Shown piece by piece: positions 6,602 to 13,463 of a DNA stretch of 18,717 bases. Positions within the stretch are counted from its first letter, which is position 1; every line of letters starts with the position of its first letter. Below the pieces are notes generated by a model. The model ran no database searches, was not told where the DNA came from, and was given only the letters and a program-made list of their open reading frames with translations. The translations under genes and the position numbers were made by a program. Origin of the DNA: JBMZCV01 sp049613665 (GTDB taxonomy: Bacteria; Bacteroidota; Bacteroidia; Chitinophagales; UBA2359); the NCBI GenBank assembly GCA_049613665.1, contig JBMZCV010000101.1, forward strand, positions 1-18,717, written 5' to 3'.

Positions 6602-7840
6602 CTACTTTATTTTCAAGTCTTTCTTAATTTCTGCCCAAGTAGGCAAATTGTTATGATGATATTTACCGACAATTTTATCGTTTTTCAACAACACAACGCC
6701 CGGATTTGAACGCATCATCGTTTTGATAGGCGTAGCATCTAAATTATAAAACTCATACTGATTATTTGCCCACTTTTCGGCTTGTACCAAATCGCCAGAT
6801 GTGATACCTACTGCCGAAACACCGCCTTTTTTCGCTTCTGCCATCAATTTATTGATGCGTTGGAAACCTTCTAAAGACGATTTGTCAGGGTAGTATGTCG
6901 ATACAAAAAAGTGGTAACCATTGATAGCCAACAATGAGTCCGCTTGGTCAGTATCGTTTTTGTCGAAGAGCAAAAAGTCTTTGATTTTCGGCAATTCGGC
7001 TGGTCTGATAACCTCGCTTTCTGTCTTTTCTTTGTCGATTGTCCATGATTTATCTTCCCACATTCTTTTGTCCATATATGTTTTGCTATCAACACGTTTA
7101 GGCGTTTCGCCCTCTTTCACTAAAGTATAATACGTCAGGGTTTCTCCAGGGTCTAAGCCTTCAGAAGACTTGCCTTTTATCAAATTTTGCCCAACATGAT
7201 AAGCTCTAAAATCTACAACAGGCAAGTCATAACAATTGCGTAAGCTAAAAGCAGTCGTTACGATAGTCAGAATAGCAAGACTGATAAAAGCAACTTTTTT
7301 GTCGAAAATAAGCTTGATTTGTTGATGAAAAAAGATAACTAGAGCTAGTAAAATGCTCAAAAATACATCTTTTAGGAACGAAACAAAAGGTTCGAGTTTC
7401 AGAAAATCACCAAAACAGCCACAATCTGTCACTTCACCCGTATAAGCTGTGAAACCTGTTAGGAAAAGGAAAAAAGCGATGAGACCAACATATAAAGCTA
7501 AAGTTATTTTGGGCAACGTGCCGAGAATGAGTGCAATACCTAGCACAATTTCGAGTACGACCATAAATACTGAAACAGGCAATGCTAAGGAAACCCAAAA
7601 GTCCCAAAAGGGTTCGAGAAAAGGCGTATATTTTGTAAATACATTGAAATAGTCTTCCATTTTGAAGGCCGTTCCGAGTGGGTCAATGGCTTTCACAACA
7701 CCTGAAAAGATAAAAAATGTTCCTAAAAAATTGCGAACATAATATAATAGCCAATTTTCTGGCTTTTTCATCAGGCCAAAAGCAATGGTAACAACCAATG
7801 CTAAAACGGCAATAAGTGCATTTAGCGTGTATATATTCAT
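6602..7840 (-). CDS. BT_3928-like DoxX/MauE membrane protein with thioredoxin-like C-terminal domain
   Basis: This is a 412-residue inner-membrane protein. Hydrophobic segments are visible at about 6-23, 33-50, 82-108, 112-131, 154-172 and 183-200, giving a DoxX/MauE-like bundle. The loop after the fourth helix carries TDCGCFGDF with Cys140 and Cys142, the conserved pair seen in MauE/DoxD-type redox proteins. A periplasmic part follows; residues about 285-412 look like a thioredoxin fold (YHFFVSTYYPD, then SAVGITSG, then MRSNPGVVLLKNDKIVGKYH with the cis-Pro position at Pro380). The usual CxxC active site is missing: the equivalent position reads STYYPD. The family is conserved in Bacteroidota, commonly near folP and DUF1599, as here. 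A role in periplasmic disulfide or respiratory redox chemistry is inferred from the fold. It is the second gene of an operon with the DUF1599 gene (18-nt gap). Confidence 0.82.
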   Translation of the reverse strand: MNIYTLNALIAVLALVVTIAFGLMKKPENWLLYYVRNFLGTFFIFSGVVKAIDPLGTAFKMEDYFNVFTKYTPFLEPFWDFWVSLALPVSVFMVVLEIVLGIALILGTLPKITLALYVGLIAFFLFLTGFTAYTGEVTDCGCFGDFLKLEPFVSFLKDVFLSILLALVIFFHQQIKLIFDKKVAFISLAILTIVTTAFSLRNCYDLPVVDFRAYHVGQNLIKGKSSEGLDPGETLTYYTLVKEGETPKRVDSKTYMDKRMWEDKSWTIDKEKTESEVIRPAELPKIKDFLLFDKNDTDQADSLLAINGYHFFVSTYYPDKSSLEGFQRINKLMAEAKKGGVSAVGITSGDLVQAEKWANNQYEFYNLDATPIKTMMRSNPGVVLLKNDKIVGKYHHNNLPTWAEIKKDLKIK

Positions 7841-7858
7841 ATTTGTAAAAATTGATTA

Positions 7859-8407
7859 TTATAAATTTTTGTTTTCTTCTAATTTTATAAGGCCGAAAAT
7901 TGCATAATTCATAATGTCGGAATAACCAGCTCCAACGCCTTCCGATACTAAAGTAGTGCCAGCATTGTCTTCTATCTGCTTGATACGCAACAGCTTCATG
8001 AGAATGAGGTCTGTGAAAGAGCTAATTCTCATGCTACGCCAGGCTTCGCCATAGTCATGGTTTTTTGCCAGCATTAAGTTAAAAACTTCTGTCACTTTTT
8101 CGGAATATAATTTTTCGGCTATTTCGTAGCTCAAATACAATTCATCTGTTTCGTCCAAATCTAGCTGAATAAGCGACATAATACAATAATTGATGATACC
8201 AATAAATTCGCTTTCTCGCCCTTCTGCAATTTTTTGCTCTCCTTTCACTTCAATGGTTCTAATGCGTTTGGCTTTGATAAAAATCTGGTCGGTTAGCGAA
8301 ATCGGCCGCAAAATTCGCCACGCTGTTCCATAATCTTTTGTCTTTTTGAGAAAAAGCGTTTTGCATTTTGCGATAGCCTCTTTATATTGCACAGCAGTTT
8401 TTGTCAT
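7859..8407 (-). CDS. DUF1599-family protein, two tandem copies of the motif
   Basis: This is a 182-residue cytoplasmic protein of unknown biochemical function. I start at the ATG at 8407: the frame is open further upstream to 8464, but a consensus promoter lies inside that extension. Two copies of one helical motif are obvious: KKTKDYGTAWRILRP (21-35) with SLTDQIFIKAKRIRTIE (37-53), and AKNHDYGEAWRSMRI (114-128) with SFTDLILMKLLRIKQIE (130-146). Each is followed by a matching IINYCIMSLIQLD (71-83) or IMNYAIFGLIKLE (165-177) helix. The shared pattern is DYGxAWRxxR, then SxTDxIxxKxxRIxxIE. DUF1599 is common in Bacteroidota beside folP and the BT_3928 gene. The Asp/Glu/Arg-rich helices recall all-alpha nucleotide-binding folds, but that is only a suggestion. 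It is transcribed with the BT_3928-like gene, divergently from folP. Confidence 0.85.
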   Translation of the reverse strand: MTKTAVQYKEAIAKCKTLFLKKTKDYGTAWRILRPISLTDQIFIKAKRIRTIEVKGEQKIAEGRESEFIGIINYCIMSLIQLDLDETDELYLSYEIAEKLYSEKVTEVFNLMLAKNHDYGEAWRSMRISSFTDLILMKLLRIKQIEDNAGTTLVSEGVGAGYSDIMNYAIFGLIKLEENKNL

Positions 8408-8445
8408 TTTGTTTTTTATTTTTAAACAATAGTTTCGTAAGACTG

Positions 8446-8478
8446 CAAAAATACAATATTTCATTACAACAATACAAA
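8446..8478 (-). promoter_or_regulatory. Bacteroidota-type promoter of the DUF1599 / BT_3928-like operon
   Basis: Read on the minus strand, TTTG (8478-8475) is followed after 21 nt by TATTTTTG (8453-8446), an exact TAnnTTTG -7 box. The predicted start of transcription is near 8439, giving a leader of about 32 nt to the ATG at 8407. This supports the shorter start of the DUF1599 gene. Confidence 0.6.
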
Positions 8479-8551
8479 GATAAGATAAGTTTATTACTTT
8501 AACTAAATTTTTAGTTGAAAAATTATAAGAAGACTGAAAAAAAATATTTTT

Positions 8552-9382
8552 ATGCTTAACACGACATTAAATTGCAAAGGAAAATTATTGGATTTGTCAA
8601 AGCCAAAAGTTATGGGCATTCTCAATCTTACACCAGATTCGTTTTATGATGGTGGTCGCTATTTCGCAAACACTAACGATGCCTTGCGACAGACAGAACA
8701 GATGCTTTCGGCAGGTGCTGCGATGATTGATATTGGTGGCATGTCGTCACGGCCTGGTGCAAAACTCATTTCGGTGGAGGAGGAGTTGCAGCGTGTGTTG
8801 CCTACTATTGAATCGATACATAAAAAATTTCCGCAAGCGATTTTGTCAATAGATACAGTCAGAAGCGAGGTCGCTCGGCAGGCAGTAGCAGCAGGTGCAA
8901 GTATCATAAATGATATTTCGGCTGGCAACTTCGATGAAAAACTGCTCGAAACAGTAGCTGATTTGCAAGTGCCTTATATTTTGATGCACCTAAAAGGCAA
9001 GCCAGAGACCATGCAAGATGAGCCAATATATGAAAATATTGTCCAGGAAATGGTCGCTTTTTTTCAAGAAAAACTAACAAAAATAAACACTTTGGGCATT
9101 CGTGATGTGGTGATTGATATGGGCTTTGGCTTTGGAAAAACTTTGGAGCATAATTATGAAATTTTGCGACAGCTACAAGATTTTCAGCTTTTCGATTTGC
9201 CAATTTTGGTGGGTATTTCTCGAAAGTCAATGATTTATAAACACCTGAATGTCAAGCCAGTAGATGCTTTGAATGGAACAACTGCTTTACATACTTTTGC
9301 TTTGCTAAAAGGCTGCCAGATTTTGCGAGTGCATGATGTGAAAGAAGCCGTTGAGGTTGTAAAATTGGTGGAAATGTTGTGA
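8552..9382 (+). CDS. folP: Dihydropteroate synthase
   Basis: FolP condenses 6-hydroxymethyl-7,8-dihydropterin diphosphate with p-aminobenzoate to dihydropteroate in folate synthesis, in the cytoplasm; it is the sulfonamide target. The 276-residue TIM barrel is complete. Landmarks: MGILNLTPDSFYDGG (21-35), MIDIGGMSSRPGA (58-70), LSIDTVRSEVA (98-108), IINDISAG (118-125), YILMHLKGKPETMQ (142-155), VVIDMGFGFGKT (186-197), VGISRKSMI (220-228), and RVHDVKE (259-265) near the end. The pterin-binding Asp, Asn and Lys/Arg positions are present. One oddity is the DMGFGFGK segment at 189-196, where most homologues read DPG. The start at 8552 is the only sensible ATG. It diverges from the DUF1599 operon with 144 bp between starts; its own promoter box was not found. 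Confidence 0.97.
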   Translation: MLNTTLNCKGKLLDLSKPKVMGILNLTPDSFYDGGRYFANTNDALRQTEQMLSAGAAMIDIGGMSSRPGAKLISVEEELQRVLPTIESIHKKFPQAILSIDTVRSEVARQAVAAGASIINDISAGNFDEKLLETVADLQVPYILMHLKGKPETMQDEPIYENIVQEMVAFFQEKLTKINTLGIRDVVIDMGFGFGKTLEHNYEILRQLQDFQLFDLPILVGISRKSMIYKHLNVKPVDALNGTTALHTFALLKGCQILRVHDVKEAVEVVKLVEML

Positions 9383-9813
9383 AAAAAACGCAATGGTTTA
9401 GGTATAGACTTTTTAGCTAAAAAATAAGACTATTCTTTTTTGACCAAAAGTTTAGATAGATTATTGTTCCAAGCTGAATCACCCAGCATTTGTAATGTTT
9501 TGTCAACTTTTGTTGGTAAAAAATAGTTTATCTCCCTATTCAAAAATTATTTCTTTTGTTAAACCGAGAATAACTCAAAAATATTTGAACAAATACTTAA
9601 TAATTTTCATATCTTTACTTTCCTAAAAAGCTTGCTCTTGCTCAAATTTCATTTTTTTCAAAACTTTCATACCTTTTGTAGCAAAAATTTTCAATTTGAT
9701 GTTTATTTTTACCATTCTATAATTTTTACGTTAAATTTCGCCTTCAAATTTGAAATGTAGCAAGCAAAAATGTTTGAAGCAACTTATTCATCAAATCAAA
9801 CTACCTAATAGAT
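9383..9813. other. Intergenic region, folP to YfhO-family gene
   Basis: No gene is supported in these 431 AT-rich bases. Visible elements are a TTTTTAGCTAAAAA palindrome at 9410-9423 inside a weak imperfect hairpin about 30 nt after folP (possibly its terminator), and a 12-bp palindrome TTCAAATTTGAA at 9743-9754, 60 bp before the next ATG, which could be an operator. No exact TAnnTTTG box was found; CATACCTTTTG near 9669 is one base off in spacing. Confidence 0.5.
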
Positions 9814-12261
9814 ATGAGTCAAACAGATTGGAAAAAAGCCATCGTTCCGCATTTGGTAGCAATGGCTATTTTTATGGTTATTTCTTTTATATTTTTCTAT
9901 CCGCTTTTTAGTGGCAAAAGCCTACGGCAAGGCGATATTATACAATGGAAAGGCATGGCACAAGAAAGCCTTGAATTTCAGGAGCAAACAGGCGATATGA
10001 CCGAATGGACAAACTCGATGTTTGGCGGTATGCCGACCTATCAAATAAAACCACCAACAGGAAATTCCAATTTGGTAAGACCTATTTATGCAGCCATGCG
10101 TTATTTTGTGCCTTTTCCTGCTAGTATTCTTATCATTTGTTTTGTAAGTTTTTATATGATGCTCATTGTGCTAGGTATTCGGCCGCCTACTGCTGTTGTA
10201 GGAGCTATTGCTTTTGGCCTGATGACTTACAATTTTCTCATCGTAGAAGCTGGCCACAACACCAAGTTTATTACCATAGCATTTATGGCCCCTGTGGTGG
10301 CAGGCACATTGCTGACCTATCGAAAAAAACGAATTTTGGGAGCAAGTATCTTTGCACTTGGCTTGGCACTCAATTTATATGCCAATCACTTGCAAATTAC
10401 TTATTATTTGTTTTTGATGCTAGTGATTTATGTTTTAATAGAATTTGGTACAGCTATAAAAGAAAAAACAACTGCCGATTTCATCAAATCTTCTGGCGTA
10501 CTCTTAGTGGTCGCTTTATTGGCTGCCGCTACCAATATGTCGAGTCTATTGCCCACTTACGAATACTCGAAAACTACGATTAGAGGCGAATCGGAACTCA
10601 CAGGCGAAGGCAAAGATGGCAGCGGATTAGACAGAGATTATGCTTTGGCGTGGAGTTATGGCATTGGCGAAACGATGACTTTGCTCATTCCTCGTTTTTA
10701 TGGCGGTGCTTCTGCCGAGCCTATCAGCAAAGATTCGGAGCTGTATCCTATCATTAAAAGGAGTTCGAAAGACAACAAAGCACCTACTTATTGGGGAGAC
10801 CAGCCGTTTACGGGAGGGCCTATTTATCATGGTGCTATCGTCTGTTTTCTATTTTTGTTAGGCTTGCTTTTGGTGCGAGGCTCGCTCAAATGGTGGCTAC
10901 TTTCTGCTACGGTTTTCGCCATTGTTTTGTCGTGGGGAAGAAATTTTCCAATAGTAACCGACTTGTTTTTCTATTATTTTCCGCTCTACAACAAATTTAG
11001 GGTAGTCTCTATGATATTGGTTTTGGCACAATTCACGATGCCATTTCTGGCTGCTTTAGCCCTAAATTATATCATAGAAAAGCAGAAAAACAAAGAAGAA
11101 ATTTTGAAAGCTTTAAAAATAAGTGTAGGTATTTTGGCTGGTGTGTTACTATTTTTTGGCTTTTTAAGTGGCAGTTTTTTTCGTTTCGAGGGAGCAGGAG
11201 ATGCCAACTATCCTGAGCAATTTGTGGCTATGCTAGTCGGTGAGCGTCAAAATATGATGATGATGGATAGCTTGCGTTCTTTAGGTTTTATACTCGCAAC
11301 GGCAGCTTTGATATGGGCTTTCTTACAGCAAAAAATGAGCGAACTTGTTTTGGCCGCAAGTATTGGTGTTTTAATATTATTAGATTTAGGTATGGTAAAT
11401 GGCCGTTATTTAGACTCAAAAGACTTTGTTTCGAGCCGAAAATTAGACCAAAGTTTCAAGCCTAGCACAGCAGATAAAAAGATTTTGGAAGACAAAGACC
11501 TAGATTATCGAGTGTTAAATTTGGCAGTAAATACTTTCAATGATGCCACAACATCGTATCATCACAAATCTATTGGTGGCTATCATGGTGCAAAATTGCG
11601 TCGCTATCAAGATGTGATAGACCAACATCTGGGAAAAGAAATCAATGCTTTGAAAACAAAATTGCAAGGCGAAAACCCTGATATTATCAATTTGTTTAGC
11701 GGCCAAACTGTTTTAAATATGCTCAACACAAAATATATGATTTATAGCCCTTCTGCTCCTCCGCTTCGCAATTTGCTGGCGATGGGAAATGCTTGGACAG
11801 TAAGCAATGTCGAAGTTGTGGCTGATGCAAATGCCGAAATTGCAAGTTTGAATAATTTGAATTTGACGCAAAAAATTATAGTTGATAAGCGTTTTGAAAA
11901 CCAATTGAAAAGCAAAAGGCTGCAAGCAGATAGCACAGCTCAAATTCAGTTGAGCGAATACAAACCTAACTATCTGAAATATGAGAGCAAAACAAAAACC
12001 GACTTATTTGCTGTTTTTTCAGAGATTTATTATGCCGATGGCAAAGGCTGGCAAGCGTATATAGATGGCAAAGCTGTCGAGCATTTCAGAGCCAACTATT
12101 TGTTGCGTGCTATGAATTTGCCTGCTGGAAACCATACTATTGAGTTTAAATTTGAAAGCAGTTCTTTGAGTTTGGGCAAAATGGTATCGTTTATTAGCTC
12201 TTTAACTTTATTGTTACTTTTTGCAGGTGGCTTATTTTGGCATTTCAAAAAAGGCGAATAG
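9814..12261 (+). CDS. YfhO-family integral membrane protein (GT-C-like)
   Basis: This 815-residue multi-pass membrane protein belongs to the YfhO family, whose members resemble GT-C glycosyltransferases; in Gram-positives YfhO relatives modify cell-envelope polymers. Residues 1-8 are cytoplasmic and TM1 spans about 14-32. The first outer loop carries SLRQGDIIQW with Asp41, at the place where GT-C enzymes keep a catalytic acid, followed by the family's NSMFGGMPTYQI. Dense hydrophobic helices occupy about 95-235 and 335-545 (for example LLLVRGSLKWWLL, YNKFRVVSMILVLAQFTMPF). A soluble part of about 230 residues follows, ending in YYADGKGWQAYIDGK and LPAGNHTIEFKFES. A last helix at about 790-810 and a basic tail close the protein. 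The lipid-linked donor and acceptor cannot be deduced. It stands alone between a long intergenic region and a clear terminator hairpin. Confidence 0.88.
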   Translation: MSQTDWKKAIVPHLVAMAIFMVISFIFFYPLFSGKSLRQGDIIQWKGMAQESLEFQEQTGDMTEWTNSMFGGMPTYQIKPPTGNSNLVRPIYAAMRYFVPFPASILIICFVSFYMMLIVLGIRPPTAVVGAIAFGLMTYNFLIVEAGHNTKFITIAFMAPVVAGTLLTYRKKRILGASIFALGLALNLYANHLQITYYLFLMLVIYVLIEFGTAIKEKTTADFIKSSGVLLVVALLAAATNMSSLLPTYEYSKTTIRGESELTGEGKDGSGLDRDYALAWSYGIGETMTLLIPRFYGGASAEPISKDSELYPIIKRSSKDNKAPTYWGDQPFTGGPIYHGAIVCFLFLLGLLLVRGSLKWWLLSATVFAIVLSWGRNFPIVTDLFFYYFPLYNKFRVVSMILVLAQFTMPFLAALALNYIIEKQKNKEEILKALKISVGILAGVLLFFGFLSGSFFRFEGAGDANYPEQFVAMLVGERQNMMMMDSLRSLGFILATAALIWAFLQQKMSELVLAASIGVLILLDLGMVNGRYLDSKDFVSSRKLDQSFKPSTADKKILEDKDLDYRVLNLAVNTFNDATTSYHHKSIGGYHGAKLRRYQDVIDQHLGKEINALKTKLQGENPDIINLFSGQTVLNMLNTKYMIYSPSAPPLRNLLAMGNAWTVSNVEVVADANAEIASLNNLNLTQKIIVDKRFENQLKSKRLQADSTAQIQLSEYKPNYLKYESKTKTDLFAVFSEIYYADGKGWQAYIDGKAVEHFRANYLLRAMNLPAGNHTIEFKFESSSLSLGKMVSFISSLTLLLLFAGGLFWHFKKGE

Positions 12262-12322
12262 TTTAAACAGCCTCTTAAATGAACTTTTAGAATTTCTAAA
12301 AACAATACATTTTATTTTCAAC

Positions 12323-12367
12323 AACCATATAAAATACATCACATAAAAATGTATTTTATATGGTTTT
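12323..12367 (+). terminator. Terminator hairpin after the YfhO-family gene
   Basis: A 17-bp perfect stem (12323-12339 with 12349-12365) encloses the loop CACATAAAA and runs into TTTTCTTTC. It lies about 60 nt after the stop codon. The stem is AT-rich but long enough to act as an intrinsic terminator. Confidence 0.75.
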
Positions 12368-12465
12368 CTTTCATGTTTTTTCATACCTGTTTAGGTGTGA
12401 GTTTTTGAGATAAAAAATATTTATACTACAAATAGCCACCTTTTTTTAGACAAACAAACTTCCTT

Positions 12466-13011
12466 ATGAAATCAACAAATACTATTTTCTTCACTATATT
12501 ATGTCTATTCTTGATGCTTTTTTTGATAACTGCTTGCGAAAGTAGTGCCGAAAAAGCAGCCAAAGCAAAAAAAATAAGAGATGCAGCCATCGCCGATTCG
12601 TTGGCAAAAGTGGCTGCCATAGCGAAAGCAAAGGCCATAGCAGATTCGACAAGAAAAGCAGAGGCAAAAGCCAGATTGATGACCACAGAAAAAGCCATTG
12701 CACTAGCCGAAAAATGGGTGGCAGAGCAAGCTTATACCAACGATACTACCTTTGTAAAAATAAATAAAATTGTTTTTGAAGAAAGTGAGTTTGCAACCGA
12801 TACTATGAATATTGTCAAAAATCGAAGAAACAGCATTCGCAATAAAGCTATTGGTGCAAAAGAATATGGCGAAAAAAGCTGGGCAGTAGGTTTTCCGCAC
12901 ATAGAGAAAGAAAACAATATTGTACGAGCTGTTTTGATAGATTCGATAGGCGAAAATGTGAAAATGGCAGCAAAAGATGTAAGAGCAGATTGGATAATGG
13001 GCCAAAAATAA
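12466..13011 (+). CDS. Lipoprotein with Ala/Lys-rich helical spacer and unnamed C-terminal domain
   Basis: This is a 181-residue lipoprotein: residues 1-23 form the signal and the lipobox is LITAC with Cys24. Residues 27-75 are extremely rich in Ala, Lys and Arg and should form one helix or coiled coil; two related units can be seen, DAAIADSLAKVAA and AKAIADSTRKAEA. The globular part (about 76-181) starts with TTEKAIALAEKWVAEQAY and continues with NRRNSIRNKAIGAKEYG and SWAVGFPHIEK. Similar RxNSIxxKAxG ... WxVGF segments occur in uncharacterised Bacteroidota proteins, from memory and without a named family; it also faintly recalls NTF2-like folds. There are no catalytic residues to assign. The hydrophilic spacer suggests the domain is held away from a membrane. 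Upstream is a terminator, downstream 450 bp of non-coding sequence, so it is probably monocistronic. Confidence 0.72.
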   Translation: MKSTNTIFFTILCLFLMLFLITACESSAEKAAKAKKIRDAAIADSLAKVAAIAKAKAIADSTRKAEAKARLMTTEKAIALAEKWVAEQAYTNDTTFVKINKIVFEESEFATDTMNIVKNRRNSIRNKAIGAKEYGEKSWAVGFPHIEKENNIVRAVLIDSIGENVKMAAKDVRADWIMGQK

Positions 13012-13145
13012 AAAGCCTGATTCGAGATACTCTAGGCTAATACTTTAGTTTTTAGGGGCGATTGATAGAAGCTGTTTTATGATTAAATAGTGCTTGCCAT
13101 TTATCGGCTATTGACTTTATTTTGTGTTAAAAAAAACATTTCCTA

Positions 13146-13176
13146 TTGTAAGCTGTTAGTTTTATATGTAATTTTG
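13146..13176 (+). promoter_or_regulatory. Bacteroidota-type promoter upstream of the haem locus
   Basis: TTG (13146-13148) is followed after 20 nt by TAATTTTG (13169-13176), an exact TAnnTTTG -7 box at the usual spacing. Transcription would start near 13183, leaving an unusually long leader of about 280 nt before the first HmuY-like ATG at 13464. That leader contains the nested hairpin at 13221-13422. Confidence 0.5.
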
Positions 13177-13220
13177 TTGCAAAAACATTCAAAAAATATT
13201 AAGCAGTTATTTAAATACTC

Positions 13221-13422
13221 TTTTAAGTTTCAATGATTCGGACATTTTTTATAACAATTTTCAGTTGAATAAAAAAACGTCTTTTGGTAAGGGAAACATA
13301 CTATTTTTCAGTTCAAAAGGCTATAAAATTTGCAAATATTGGTCACCTTAGCCTAAAAAAAAATAGTATGTTTAAGCCTTTGATAAAAAAATGTATAAAT
13401 GTCTGAACTATTGAGTTTAAGA
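13221..13422 (+). other. Large nested hairpin in the leader of the haem locus
   Basis: Three nested inverted repeats share one centre. The outer stem is 13221-13247 with 13397-13422: about 20 Watson-Crick pairs, 5 G.U pairs, one mismatch and one bulge. The middle stem is 15 perfect pairs (13294-13308 with 13359-13373). The inner stem is AGGCTA (13318-13323) with TAGCCT (13349-13354). AAAGGCT (13316-13322) can instead pair with AGCCTTT (13375-13381), which would break the inner stem and clash with the order of the others. All five wobbles are G.U when read as plus-strand RNA and would be C.A on the other strand, so the structure fits a transcript in the direction of the haem genes. It may be a regulatory leader, a small RNA, or a decayed MITE-like insertion. 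Most of 13012-13463 is taken up by this element and its promoter, and no protein frame is supported there. Confidence 0.6.
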
Positions 13423-13463
13423 ATAAAATTTTTAAAATTGCTTCTTACAAATTTAATTTTCTT

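Noticed and set aside
6398..6709. Plus-strand ORF across the higA end and terminator
   Set aside because: It runs through a terminator hairpin and the end of the opposing BT_3928-like gene, with a basic, low-complexity product.
8408..8464. 19-codon N-terminal extension of the DUF1599 protein
   Set aside because: The extension contains the predicted promoter box at 8446-8453 and matches nothing in the family; the ATG at 8407 is preferred.
12426..12703. Minus-strand ORFs opposite the lipoprotein gene
   Set aside because: They are mirror images of its Ala/Lys-rich spacer; the plus-strand frame has a signal peptide, a lipobox and a folded domain.
13221..13422. Retron msr-msd RNA or CRISPR-related element
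   Set aside because: No reverse transcriptase or cas gene is nearby and there is no repeat-spacer pattern; the nested stems are single-copy.
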